NCBI RefSeq assembly: GCF_025685575.1
Contig: NZ_JAGSYD010000001.1
Span: 65,852 to 129,851 of the forward strand
DNA from: Granulicella cerasi
GTDB lineage: Bacteria > Acidobacteriota > Terriglobia > Terriglobales > Acidobacteriaceae
DNA: 64,000 bases
Direction of reading: 5' to 3'
Within the stretch, counting starts at the first letter, position 1. Each line of letters begins with the position of its first letter. Below the pieces are notes generated by a model that saw only the letters and a program-made list of their open reading frames with translations, ran no database searches and was not told the DNA's origin. A program made the position numbers and the translations under genes. Below are positions 8,312-16,667 of the stretch, one piece after another.

Positions 8312-8475
8312 AGCGAGGCCTCGGACAGAAAAGATGGAGTGAGTGCGATCATCTTCTCCCATGCCGCGGCCGAAGACAAGTCGAAACCACTGCGCAGAGC
8401 GCGCCGAAACGGTAAAATAAACAGGTCCGGGCCATTGCGTCCGTTGAGCAAGATTTTTCTTCCTGAAGGAATCCA

Positions 8476-9402
8476 ATGAGCACTGTAGCGAACGCGCTGG
8501 GAGCGCATGTAGAAGCCGCCGCCAAGGCTGCCGGCCTCGTCCTTACGCCTGCTGAAGCAGGCACCGATTTCGCCGGCAATCCGACCGTGCGCGCCGTCGT
8601 CTCGCTCGCCTCTGATCCTGCAAAGAGCACCAGGCTCGAGCTGAGCGAAGGTTTTGACTCGTCGAACGCGAAGTTCACCGAGCAGCTGAACGTCTTCTTC
8701 ACCGAAGCCGCAGAGCGCCTGAAAAACCCGCGCCCGGATGTGTACCTCACCATGCTCGGTATCCCGGTCAGCTTCAGCGACTACGCGTGGCCCTTCCACG
8801 GCTCGACCTCGGGCGCAGACACCTTCGTCGTCCACGGCCAGATGCACCTCGAGAACGGCGAAGCTCCGACGCTGCATGCGAAGGTTTCGGCGTCAATGAC
8901 GCGCACCTTCGCCGAGGTTCTGCCCGCGCTGGAACAGCCGTTTGCCGAGAGCTTCGTTTACAACGCCGTGCGCAAGACGCTCGATCAGGGTCAGCTGGAA
9001 ATGACCAAGACCGGCAACCGCCAGATCGTACCCGTGACCACGCGCTACTACTCGCCCAAGCAGAACCGCTTCATCTTCAACGACACCGATGCTGATCAGC
9101 GCAAGGAGTTCGTTGCAGGAAAGGTCTTCTGGCTCAGCCACGTGCTCGGTGACAACCAGCCTGTCTGGGTGGCTGATCCGCGCGACGCACAGTACATGAA
9201 CACCACCACGGCAGAGCTGAACTCGGCGCTGGCTGCGCTCGCGAGCGAAGGCCTGGTAACGATCAACGCCGCGGGCTGGGCTTCGGCGACCGAAAAGCTT
9301 GCCGCCAAGCGCGACGAGTTCTTCACGCTGCTCGAGGAAGGCGTCGACTTCACCAAGCCGACCTTCAACGAAGACATGCGCGCCGGCAACACGAACATGT
9401 AA
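8476..9402 (+). CDS. Unknown 308-residue protein
   Basis: I do not recognise this family. The protein is soluble, without signal peptide or membrane helix, rich in Ala/Thr/Glu and has no Cys. Parts read as alpha/beta (NPTVRAVVSLASD; PDVYLTMLGIP) and the last 80 residues as a helical, possibly winged-helix-like segment (NTTTAELNSALAALASEGLV). A TAAAAT box at 8412-8417 lies 60 bases upstream and AGGA precedes the ATG. A strong terminator follows. Clean codon use and isolation between a divergent gene and a terminator suggest a single-gene unit that is expressed well. Confidence 0.75.
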   Translation: MSTVANALGAHVEAAAKAAGLVLTPAEAGTDFAGNPTVRAVVSLASDPAKSTRLELSEGFDSSNAKFTEQLNVFFTEAAERLKNPRPDVYLTMLGIPVSFSDYAWPFHGSTSGADTFVVHGQMHLENGEAPTLHAKVSASMTRTFAEVLPALEQPFAESFVYNAVRKTLDQGQLEMTKTGNRQIVPVTTRYYSPKQNRFIFNDTDADQRKEFVAGKVFWLSHVLGDNQPVWVADPRDAQYMNTTTAELNSALAALASEGLVTINAAGWASATEKLAAKRDEFFTLLEEGVDFTKPTFNEDMRAGNTNM

Positions 9403-9424
9403 TTCTGCTTCGCAGAAAGATGCG

Positions 9425-9474
9425 AGGGGCGAGATACGAGATGCGAAAGCGCATCGAGTGTCTCGCCCCTTTTG
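9425..9474 (+). terminator. Rho-independent terminator of the 308-residue protein gene
   Basis: The stem aggggcgaga/tctcgcccct encloses a second small hairpin (gatgcg/cgcatc) and is followed by TTTT. It lies 23 bases past the stop codon at 9402. Confidence 0.75.
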
Positions 9475-9534
9475 CATGCTCTCCGTCCGAGCTGTAATGA
9501 AGGCGCCTGCGAGCCAAGGATCGTTCACAAGCAC

Positions 9535-9568
9535 CCCAAAAAGAAAACCGCGAGCACGAGGCTCGCGG
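9535..9568 (-). terminator. Rho-independent terminator of the helicase gene
   Basis: On the minus strand the perfect stem ccgcgagc/gctcgcgg (9548-9568) is followed by TTTTCTTTTT. It lies 27 bases past the helicase stop. Confidence 0.85.
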
Positions 9569-9595
9569 CTGTAAGTAAAGTCCTACAGAGAAAAG

Positions 9596-11089
9596 TTAGC
9601 TGCGGCGACGGCGGTTGCCACCGGGGCGTCCGCCACCGTTGCCGCTGCGGCTGCTGCCGTTAGCCGAACCTGCGCCCGGACGGCCGCCACGCGAGTGGCC
9701 CGCGTGAGGACGGCCACCGCCGGAGTGCGGGCCCTTGGACGACTTCGGTCCGCGGTGCTGGGCATGCGGCGCTGGTGCCGATTCGCCGGACTCGCTCTTC
9801 CACGAGCGCGTCTCGAGCGAGAGCAGGTCAGCAGAAGCGAGGTCCAGAGGAGCGTTACGCTCTTCCTTCGCGAGGTTCTTGTCGGCTTCGCGCCACTGGA
9901 ACTGGATCTTCAGTTCGCGCTCGAGCTTACGACCGTCGCCCTTTTCGAGCGGCGTGACGAACGTGGTCGCAACACCCTTCGCGCCCGCGCGGCCGGTACG
10001 GCCAATGCGGTGAACGAAGTCGTCCGAACCGTTCGGCAGGTCGTAGTTCACGACGTGCGCGATGTGCGAGATGTCGATGCCACGTGCAGCCACGTCGGTA
10101 GCGACGAGGATGCGGGCGCGGCCATCGGCGAAGCGCTTCAGGGCCTGCGAACGCTGCGCCTGCGAGCGGTCGCCGTGGATCACTTCAGCCGAGTGGCCGA
10201 GCTTTTCCAGCTTGCGAGCGACGCGGTCCGAGCCATGCTTGGTGCGCGCGAAGACGATGAACGTGCCCTCTTCTTCAGCGAGCATCTTGTCGAGCTGCGA
10301 AAGCTTCTGGTCCTGCATGACGATGTACGCACGCAGCTCCACGCGGTCGCTCGGCTTCGAGGTGTTGCCGATCTCCACGCGGACGGGCTTGGTGACGTAC
10401 TCCTTCACGATCTCGCGAATGTTCGCATCGAGCGTAGCGGAGTAGCACATGGTCTGGCGGTCCTTGGGCAGCGCGCCGACGATGCGGCGGATGGCCGGCA
10501 GGAAGCCCATGTCCAACATGCGGTCCACTTCGTCGAGGACGAGCATGTCGACCTCATCGAGGCGGATGGCCTTGCGGCGGAGGAAGTCTTCGAGGCGTCC
10601 CGGGGTAGCGACGACCACACGCGGGCCGCGCTTCAGCTCGTCGAGCTGACCGTTTTCGCTGAGACCGCCTACGACGAGCACGGAGTCGTTCTTCGTCGTC
10701 GGGCAAAGCTTGTGGAAGTTCTCGAGCACCTGCATTGCGAGCTCACGCGTCGGCAGCAGGATGAGCGCGAGAATCGGCTCCTTGTGCGACTTCGTGGAGG
10801 GCTTCGAGATGTCTTCGAGGCGCTCGATCATCGGCACCAGGAAGCTGAGGGTCTTACCCGTTCCGGTCGATGCGGTGGCGAGAATGTCTTCGCCTTCGAG
10901 CGCGGGAGGAATCGCGCCAGCCTGCACCGGCGTGGGGGTCACGTAGTTTGCGTCTGCGAGGCGCTTCTTCAGCGAATCGGAGAGCTTGAAGTCGTTGAAA
11001 ACGACTGCCGAAGCCTGGTCCTGCGTAATGGTGCGTGCCACTTCGAGCGGCTTGGGGTTGAGGATGGAATCAAGCGTAAGTGTAGACAA
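9596..11089 (-). CDS. DEAD-box ATP-dependent RNA helicase (RhlE-like)
   Basis: A 497-residue cytosolic RNA helicase. It has the Q-motif TPTPVQ (51-56), Walker A ASTGTGKT (73-80), PTRELA, ATPGR (161-165), motif II written DEVD (186-189) instead of DEAD, SAT, and the C-terminal lobe motifs ARGIDI and HRIGRTGRAG. The last 65 residues are a low-complexity Gly/Arg/Ser tail of the RGG type, expected to bind RNA. Likely roles are ribosome assembly or mRNA unwinding in the cold. The gene has its own extended -10 promoter and a leader of about 300 bases, as seen for cold-induced helicases, and its own terminator. Confidence 0.92.
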   Translation of the reverse strand: MSTLTLDSILNPKPLEVARTITQDQASAVVFNDFKLSDSLKKRLADANYVTPTPVQAGAIPPALEGEDILATASTGTGKTLSFLVPMIERLEDISKPSTKSHKEPILALILLPTRELAMQVLENFHKLCPTTKNDSVLVVGGLSENGQLDELKRGPRVVVATPGRLEDFLRRKAIRLDEVDMLVLDEVDRMLDMGFLPAIRRIVGALPKDRQTMCYSATLDANIREIVKEYVTKPVRVEIGNTSKPSDRVELRAYIVMQDQKLSQLDKMLAEEEGTFIVFARTKHGSDRVARKLEKLGHSAEVIHGDRSQAQRSQALKRFADGRARILVATDVAARGIDISHIAHVVNYDLPNGSDDFVHRIGRTGRAGAKGVATTFVTPLEKGDGRKLERELKIQFQWREADKNLAKEERNAPLDLASADLLSLETRSWKSESGESAPAPHAQHRGPKSSKGPHSGGGRPHAGHSRGGRPGAGSANGSSRSGNGGGRPGGNRRRRS

Positions 11090-11400
11090 GTTGTAAAAAT
11101 CCTATGCGTCGGTAAAAGGGTGAAACGCATGCAGAGACGCGAGGCGGCGCAAGGCGCGACGATCCTTCGGCGACATGGATTCCGGGTATCAGCTTTGCGT
11201 AGGGGAGATCAGAATGCAATCTGTATCGCTTGGCAAGCTGCTGCACGGCGAGGTCTGCTCACAAGCGAGCGACCATCTAGCCAGAGCATCCAGCAATCGT
11301 ACGGCTGGTTGAAACACAGCGCTCGCGGTCTCTGGCTCGACCCGAATCCATCGGTGGTCGTCTCCCGCGGTGCTTGCAGCCGAAACTCGGCTACAGTCCG
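11090..11400 (-). promoter_or_regulatory. Long 5' leader of the helicase mRNA
   Basis: No open frame is convincing in these 311 bases. Between the promoter at 11401 and the ATG at 11089 the transcript carries several short hairpins, for example in the segment around 11150-11300. A long structured leader is typical of cold-shock regulated mRNAs; regulation here is inferred from the layout only. Confidence 0.4.
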
Positions 11401-11409
11401 ATTATAGCA
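11401..11409 (-). promoter_or_regulatory. Extended -10 promoter of the helicase gene
   Basis: TGCTATAAT on the minus strand is a perfect extended -10 element. No strong -35 is visible, as is normal for this promoter class. It lies directly beyond the stop codon (11413-11415) of the upstream glycosyltransferase gene. Confidence 0.6.
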
Positions 11410-11412
11410 CCA

Positions 11413-12291
11413 TTACCTGGCGTTGTATGCACCTGTTTTGCCGCGCAGCCCGTGGCCCACGCCACGGAAGAAGAATCGGATCTTCTTGCCGCGGTCCGGC
11501 TCGAAGAGCGCCATCTTCAAAAGGTCCTTCGCGCTGATGGCAAACTGCCCCAGCATGAACGGCAGAAACCGCTTCCAATAGCGCCGCGTGACCCAGATCT
11601 TGTTGCGTTCCTGGTAGTAGCGGCGGATTGGCGAGTAGTTGGCCGCCTGCACCTTACGACCGAGGAACGAGTGATACGTCGGCGTGCCGGGCGAGTGCAT
11701 CAGCACGGCGTTCATGCACTCGGCGATGACCCAGCCGCGCTCCCGCACGCGCAGGCTGTACTCATAGTCCACGCCGTCGATGAAGAGCTCGTCTGCAAAT
11801 AGCCCTGCCTGCTCGAAGACCCACATCGGCGTCAAGCTGCCGGAGGTCGTTGCTGCGTCGAGCGTACCGTCGCTCTCGCCCGGGGGCGTCAGCACATGGC
11901 CGTAACGGCTGTCGAAGTAGCGCGGCACGGTGATCGCGAGCTTCTGCGCAAAGGGTGTCTCCTGCGCGAAGCAGAGCATCTGCTCGACAAAGCCTTCGGT
12001 GACCGAGCTGTCCTGATCGAAGAGGAAGACCCACTGGGCCTTCTGCGCCTGCGCGTAGCGAACGCCCTGGTTCAACGCCGTGGCGATGCCGAGGTTCTGC
12101 GTGTTCTCGATGAGATGGAAGTTGCCTGGGGCGCGCTCGCGCAGCATCGCCACTTCCTCTGCTGTCGAGCCGTTATCGACAACGACGATGGTCTCTACCT
12201 GTTGCCGCAGCAACGCGAGGTTTTGCAGCACAGCATCATCGGGATGGTACGAAACAACGACTGCGCAGACGTCTTGAAGCGAAGATTGCAT
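11413..12291 (-). CDS. Glycosyltransferase family 2 (rhamnosyltransferase-like)
   Basis: A 292-residue cytosolic or membrane-associated GT-A enzyme. It begins with VVVSYHPDD and VVDNGST, has the nucleotide-sugar/metal motif FLFDQDSSV near residue 90, GVDYEYSLR near 180 and a basic C-terminal tail, the layout of RfbF-like rhamnosyltransferases of O-antigen pathways. The start at 12291 follows an AAGGTG ribosome site; an in-frame ATG ten codons upstream lacks one. It is divergent from the flippase gene, so the pair shares a 65-base promoter region, suggesting a common role in surface glycan synthesis. Confidence 0.85.
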   Translation of the reverse strand: MQSSLQDVCAVVVSYHPDDAVLQNLALLRQQVETIVVVDNGSTAEEVAMLRERAPGNFHLIENTQNLGIATALNQGVRYAQAQKAQWVFLFDQDSSVTEGFVEQMLCFAQETPFAQKLAITVPRYFDSRYGHVLTPPGESDGTLDAATTSGSLTPMWVFEQAGLFADELFIDGVDYEYSLRVRERGWVIAECMNAVLMHSPGTPTYHSFLGRKVQAANYSPIRRYYQERNKIWVTRRYWKRFLPFMLGQFAISAKDLLKMALFEPDRGKKIRFFFRGVGHGLRGKTGAYNAR

Positions 12292-12356
12292 GTCACCTTG
12301 GTTAGATGCCACGAACGGCATCTGATTGCCTGCGGCTAGAATGAATCTCAGTCTAT

Positions 12357-13763
12357 ATGCGGCTTCTGGAACGCGTCACCCACTCCCTTACCGACGATCC
12401 GCGACTCAAGCGGATGCTGCACGGTGGTGCGTCCGGACTACTGGCGAAGCTTTTCGCCGTAGTGATGAGCGCGATTTCACTGCCGCTGACCGTGCGCTAT
12501 CTCGGCAAGGTGGAGTATGGCCTTTGGGTCACGATCTCCACCACCGTCGGCATGTTGGTCGTGCTCGATCTCGGCATCGCCAACACGCTCACCACGCAGA
12601 TTGCGATGACGACGGCGGAAGACGACAAGCAGCGCGCCAAGCAGTATTACTCCTCGGCGTTCTGGGCCACGACCGGCCTCTGCTTCGTGCTCGCCATCGT
12701 CTTCTACAGCGTGTGGCACATGGTGAACTGGGCGCATCTGCTCGGCATCACCGACCCTGCGCTGGCACAGCGTGCGCGACTCGCCGTGCTGGCTGCGGGC
12801 ATGACGTTCTTCGTCACCATGCCGCTCGCTCTGGCCAACCGCGTGCTGAGTGGCTACCAGGAAACGCACCTCTCGAACTACTTCGCGATCCTCTCGAACT
12901 TCCTCGCGCTCGTCGCCGTCATCGGCGGCATTCTGTTGCACGCCAACCTGCTCTGGCTGCTGATCGCCTTCAGCGGAGCCGGGCTGATCGGCAACATCGT
13001 GCTGAACTTCTGGCTGCTACTGCGCCACCGGCCTTACATCCGGCCGCATCCGAAGCTCGTCAGCCGTAAGGTGACGCGCGACCTCTTCAAGCAGGGCACG
13101 CTCTTCTTCCTCATCCAGCTGACAGGGCTGATCGTCTTCAACTCCGATAACCTCGTCATCACGCACTACCTCGGACCCGCGCAGGTGACGCCGTACAGCA
13201 TTGCGTGGCGACTGATCTCCTACGCGTCGATGCTGCAGGCGATCCTGATTCCCTCGTTCTGGCCCGCGTTCACCGAGGCGTACCACAAGGGTGACATGGC
13301 CTGGGTGCGCAAGACGCACTCGGAGCTCGTACGCAAGACGCTCTTCTTCGTTACGCTGGCAGCGCTGGCCATCGCACTCTTTGGCCGCACGCTGATCTAC
13401 TACTGGGCGGGCCCCGCGGCTGTTCCCTCGCACGCTCTGCTGTGGACGATGGCGCTCTGGGCGGTGCTCGTTTCGACCACCAGCAATCAGGCGCTGCTGC
13501 TCACCGCCGTGAACCGTCTTGGCGTGGAGACCGCGTGCGCGATCGTCTCGGCCATCGCAAACCTCATCTTCTCCATCTACCTCGTGCAGCGCGTAGGCAC
13601 CATCGGCGTGCTCATCGGTACGACGGTCTCGTTCCTGCTCTTCATGCTCGTGCCGCAGGAGATCGAAGTGCGCCGCGTGCTGCGTGGACGCTATCTTCCC
13701 GCCAAGGACGCAACTCCGACCAAGGAAGAGCTCGAGCGCCCGGCGGAAGTCGAGGTGCAGTGA
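12357..13763 (+). CDS. Polysaccharide flippase (Wzx-like, MATE/MOP superfamily)
   Basis: A 468-residue inner-membrane protein with about 12-14 predicted helices. The start (LLAKLFAVVMSAISLPLTVRYLG), the YGLWVTIST turn and the later GTLFFLIQLTG and NSDNLVITHYLG segments are typical of oligosaccharide flippases that move undecaprenyl-linked repeat units. The terminal 25 residues are charged and cytosolic. Its TGA overlaps the GTG of the next glycosyltransferase (GTGA), a sign of coupled translation. Confidence 0.85.
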   Translation: MRLLERVTHSLTDDPRLKRMLHGGASGLLAKLFAVVMSAISLPLTVRYLGKVEYGLWVTISTTVGMLVVLDLGIANTLTTQIAMTTAEDDKQRAKQYYSSAFWATTGLCFVLAIVFYSVWHMVNWAHLLGITDPALAQRARLAVLAAGMTFFVTMPLALANRVLSGYQETHLSNYFAILSNFLALVAVIGGILLHANLLWLLIAFSGAGLIGNIVLNFWLLLRHRPYIRPHPKLVSRKVTRDLFKQGTLFFLIQLTGLIVFNSDNLVITHYLGPAQVTPYSIAWRLISYASMLQAILIPSFWPAFTEAYHKGDMAWVRKTHSELVRKTLFFVTLAALAIALFGRTLIYYWAGPAAVPSHALLWTMALWAVLVSTTSNQALLLTAVNRLGVETACAIVSAIANLIFSIYLVQRVGTIGVLIGTTVSFLLFMLVPQEIEVRRVLRGRYLPAKDATPTKEELERPAEVEVQ

Positions 13764-14779
13764 TCGCGCACGACACGACACCGCTGATCCAGGTGCTGCT
13801 TGCGACGTACAACGGCGAGCGCTTCCTGCGTGAGCAGATCGACTCTGTGCTGGCGCAGACCTACGCGCCGGTGGAGGTTCTCGTCCGCGACGACGGCTCC
13901 TCCGACGCCACGCAGACGATCGTCGGGGAGTATGTCCAGCGGTTCCCGGGCAAGGTGCGCCTTGTGCCGAACGACGGCACCGGCGGCAACGCGCAGACGA
14001 ACTTCCTGCGCCTGCTCGAAGCCTCGGATGCGCCGTACGTTGCGTTCTGCGATCAGGACGACGTGTGGCTGCCCGAAAAACTCGCGCTCGAAATGGACGC
14101 CATGCGCAGCCTCGAAGCTCGCTTCGGCGAGGCCTCACCGCTGCTCGTGTACACCGACCTGCGCGTTGTCGATCAATCGCTGAAGACTGTCGCCGAAAGC
14201 TTCTGGCAGCACCAGCTACTTCCGCTCGACAGCATGACGAAGCTCGAAAAGATCCTCGTGCAGAATGTCGTAACCGGCTGCACCGAGCTGATGAACAGCG
14301 CGCTGCGCAGCATGGTGCTGCAGATGCCTGCGGCGGCTTCGATGCATGACTGGTGGTCGGCGCTGTGCGTCGGCGCGATGGGTCATGCGACCGCGCTGGC
14401 GACGCCGACGGTGCTCTATCGTCAGCACGACAGCAACGTGCTCGGCGCGATGCGCAACCGCCCCGTGACCGGCGTACCCGCGTGGAGAAACCACACGGCG
14501 CGCCTGCAGACGTGGCAGATGATTGTGCAACAGGCAGAGGCGTTCCTGCGTGTCTATAGCGAGCAAAAGAGCAGCGACCCAAAGAGCGGGGACCAGCTGC
14601 CCGCCGACGCGCAGCGCAAGCTACGCGGCCTGCTGCGCTGCAACGACAGCCGCAACCGCATCGTTCGCGTGGCATCGCTGTTTATGGGTGGATATCTGCA
14701 ACAGGGGCTGCGACGCAATCTTGCCACCGCCTGGCTTCTGTGGGACCTCGACGAAGCCCGGCGGCAGCAACAGCGCTAA
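13760..14779 (+). CDS. Glycosyltransferase family 2
   Basis: A 339-residue GT-A glycosyltransferase with VLLATYNGERFLREQIDS (residues 11-28), VRDDGSSD and FCDQDDVWLPEKL. The last motif contains the metal-binding DxD-like acids of alpha-L-rhamnosyltransferase/dTDP-sugar type enzymes. It is translated from a GTG that overlaps the flippase stop, so it is the second gene of a flippase-transferase unit for envelope polysaccharide. Its TAA overlaps the stop codon of the convergent rluB gene. Confidence 0.85.
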   Translation: MIAHDTTPLIQVLLATYNGERFLREQIDSVLAQTYAPVEVLVRDDGSSDATQTIVGEYVQRFPGKVRLVPNDGTGGNAQTNFLRLLEASDAPYVAFCDQDDVWLPEKLALEMDAMRSLEARFGEASPLLVYTDLRVVDQSLKTVAESFWQHQLLPLDSMTKLEKILVQNVVTGCTELMNSALRSMVLQMPAAASMHDWWSALCVGAMGHATALATPTVLYRQHDSNVLGAMRNRPVTGVPAWRNHTARLQTWQMIVQQAEAFLRVYSEQKSSDPKSGDQLPADAQRKLRGLLRCNDSRNRIVRVASLFMGGYLQQGLRRNLATAWLLWDLDEARRQQQR

Positions 14780-15741
14780 CGTCCGAAGCCCTGACGCGCG
14801 GAGCGAGTCGGCTTCTTCGCCGCACCCTTCTTCGCTGCAGACTTGTACGGCTTCTTCTTTGGCGGCACGGGCTTCTTCAACTGCGCGGCTTCGGGCAGAA
14901 CCTTCTTGCGCTCCACCTTCTTGCCAGCAGCCGCGCGTTCGAGCGCCTGCACTTCGCCCGGCGTCAGCTCGCGGAACCCGCCCGGAGGCACGTCCAGCGT
15001 CAACGCACCGTAGGCGATGCGGCGGATCTTTTCGACGTGGTGGCCGACCTCTTCAAACATCTTGCGAAGCTGGCGATTACGGCCTTCGGTCAGCGTCACC
15101 TCAAACCAGGGGTTCTCGCCGCCGCGTACCTGCTCGATCTTCGCAGGTTGCGTGAGGATGCGGTCGCGACGACCGCTGCGCACTTCGTTCAAGCGGCCGC
15201 GATCGATCATGATGCCGCGACGAAGCTGGTCGATCACCTGCTCGCTTGGCACGCCCGAGACCTTCACCAGGTACGTCTTCTGCACACCAGCCGCGGCCTT
15301 CGAGAGGTTGTTCGCCAGGTCGCCGTCGTTGGTCATCAGCAGCAGGCCTTCGCTCAGGTAATCGAGGCGGCCAACGGGGTAGAGGCGCGGCATGTCCTTG
15401 TGCTCACCGAAACGCTTTTTCTGCGCATCGTGGCCGAGCAGTTCGAGCACGGTCGGGCGGCCTTCAGGGTCGGAAAGCGTGGTTACGTAACCGCGCGGCT
15501 TGTTCAGCATGAAGTAGCGCTCGGCCTCACGGCCGTGCAACAGCTTGCCGTCCACGCGCACGTGGTCGCGATCGAGGTCTGCGCGGGTGCCGAGTTCGGT
15601 GACGGTCTGGCCGTTCACCTGCACGCGGCCTTCGAGGATGATCTGCTCGGCGGCGCGGCGCGAGGCAATGCCTGCTTGCGCGAGGATCTTCTGCAGGCGT
15701 TCGCCGCGTGGAGTTTCTTCGGTCTTGGGCTTGGTCGTCAT
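14776..15741 (-). CDS. rluB: 23S rRNA pseudouridine synthase (RluB/RsuA family)
   Basis: A 321-residue cytosolic rRNA-modifying enzyme. An S4 RNA-binding domain (about 13-60) precedes the synthase domain with catalytic Asp117 in VGRLDYLSEG. The C-terminal 60 residues are Lys/Ala-rich (KKPVPPKKKPYKSAAKKG and onwards), a common rRNA-binding extension. RluB modifies U2605 of 23S rRNA in E. coli; RluE/RluF or RsuA specificity cannot be excluded by eye. The ATG at 15741 has GAAGG upstream; a TTG two codons earlier is less likely. Confidence 0.88.
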   Translation of the reverse strand: MTTKPKTEETPRGERLQKILAQAGIASRRAAEQIILEGRVQVNGQTVTELGTRADLDRDHVRVDGKLLHGREAERYFMLNKPRGYVTTLSDPEGRPTVLELLGHDAQKKRFGEHKDMPRLYPVGRLDYLSEGLLLMTNDGDLANNLSKAAAGVQKTYLVKVSGVPSEQVIDQLRRGIMIDRGRLNEVRSGRRDRILTQPAKIEQVRGGENPWFEVTLTEGRNRQLRKMFEEVGHHVEKIRRIAYGALTLDVPPGGFRELTPGEVQALERAAAGKKVERKKVLPEAAQLKKPVPPKKKPYKSAAKKGAAKKPTRSARQGFGR

Positions 15742-15895
15742 GGTCAACCTTCATTATCGCGCGGGCGCTGCGCTCCAGCGACATTTCCTTGCAAATCGCC
15801 GCGCGTGGAGCGCGTATTTCTCGTGTCAGATGTGGGCAAGGGGTCGGAAGTCACCATCCCCATTGAGAAAGCTCGCCAGAAAGAAGGAACCGACT

Positions 15896-16264
15896 ATGCG
15901 CCTCACCCGTACCCTCAGCGCCGCTCTTGCCTTCACGCTCGCCACCGCTGCCTTCGCACAGAGGAGCGGCACCACCCGCCGCGGCGGCACTGCGACGACC
16001 TCCACCACGACCAGCGGCAAGACCGCCACGAACACCACCACGGCGACCGGTTCGCGCGGCAACACAGCCAGCGAAACCAGCAGCGTCACCAAGACGAAGA
16101 GCGGCTACACCGAGAGCGGCACCGCCACCGGCGCCAAGGGCAACTCCGCCACGGTGAACGGCACGACCGTCAACAACGGCAATGGCACAACGACGCAGTC
16201 CACGACGGTCACCGGCTCCGGCGGCAAGACGCACACCGGCGTGCACACTGGCCCGACGAAGTGA
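15896..16264 (+). CDS. Secreted Thr/Ser/Gly-rich low-complexity protein
   Basis: A 122-residue product with a clear signal peptide (MRLTRTLSAALAFTLATAAF, cut after AFA). The mature part is almost entirely Thr, Ser, Gly, Asn and Lys in loose repeats such as TTTSGK, TATGSRGN, TATGAKGN and TTVTGSGGK. No enzyme domain is present. Composition fits an unstructured surface or extracellular protein, perhaps glycosylated, similar to Acidobacterial proteins annotated only as hypothetical. An AGAAGGA site lies 8 bases before the ATG. The repeated TGxxGN pattern suggests beta-type repeats. Confidence 0.65.
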   Translation: MRLTRTLSAALAFTLATAAFAQRSGTTRRGGTATTSTTTSGKTATNTTTATGSRGNTASETSSVTKTKSGYTESGTATGAKGNSATVNGTTVNNGNGTTTQSTTVTGSGGKTHTGVHTGPTK

Positions 16265-16300
16265 GAGCGACACCCAGACGTATACGACGTTCCTCGGAGA

Positions 16301-16461
16301 GCACGGGCGGTAGGCACGGCTTCAGCCGTGCCGTCAGTGTCGATGGAGGAAAGGGATTTTAGCCCCTGAGATGGGCCAGGCACATATACCTCAGCGGCTA
16401 AAGCCGCTTGCCTGAGGTGGCGCTGGTGGCACGGCTGAAGCCGTGCCCTACCGTTCGTGCC
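16301..16461. repeat. Composite palindromic element, family A copy 1
   Basis: The outer arms gcacgggcggtag and ctaccgttcgtgc are inverted and enclose ggcacggcttcagccgtgcc (16313-16332), cagcggctaaagccgctt (16392-16409) and ggcacggctgaagccgtgcc (16428-16447). All are self-complementary words around ggct-agcc. A second copy with the same outer arms lies at 40026-40188. Confidence 0.75.
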
Positions 16462-16597
16462 TCACCGTGTTCTGTGGCTGCGGCGATAGACGGATCGCCT
16501 CGCCGTTCCCCTTGCAACCGCCACCGACAAGCAGGTCCTTCACTGCGTTCAGGACGGTCGTGGGATAAGGCTGTAGACACGGAGAGTCGTGAGAAGC
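16462..16597. other. Intergenic DNA with a short inverted repeat
   Basis: No gene is visible here. The segment gtccttcactgcgttcaggac (16538-16558) is a short imperfect inverted repeat of a kind often seen scattered in Acidobacterial intergenic DNA; only one copy is present in this window. Confidence 0.3.
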
Positions 16598-16634
16598 GCA
16601 AAAGCAAAGAGGCCGGCGTTTTCGCCGGGCCTCT
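16598..16634 (-). terminator. Rho-independent terminator of scpB
   Basis: On the minus strand agaggcccggcg/cgccggcctct with loop AAAA is followed by TTGCTTTT. It lies 33 bases beyond the scpB stop. Confidence 0.8.
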
Positions 16635-16667
16635 TATTTGCTAAACCTTACTCTTCTCTGCTGAACC

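Noticed and set aside
9695..11407. A 570-codon plus-strand frame over the helicase
   Set aside because: Shadow of the helicase with low-complexity Arg/Ala composition.
14776..14779. Overlapping stop codons of the glycosyltransferase and rluB genes
   Set aside because: Compact convergent ends are common in bacteria and need no special explanation.
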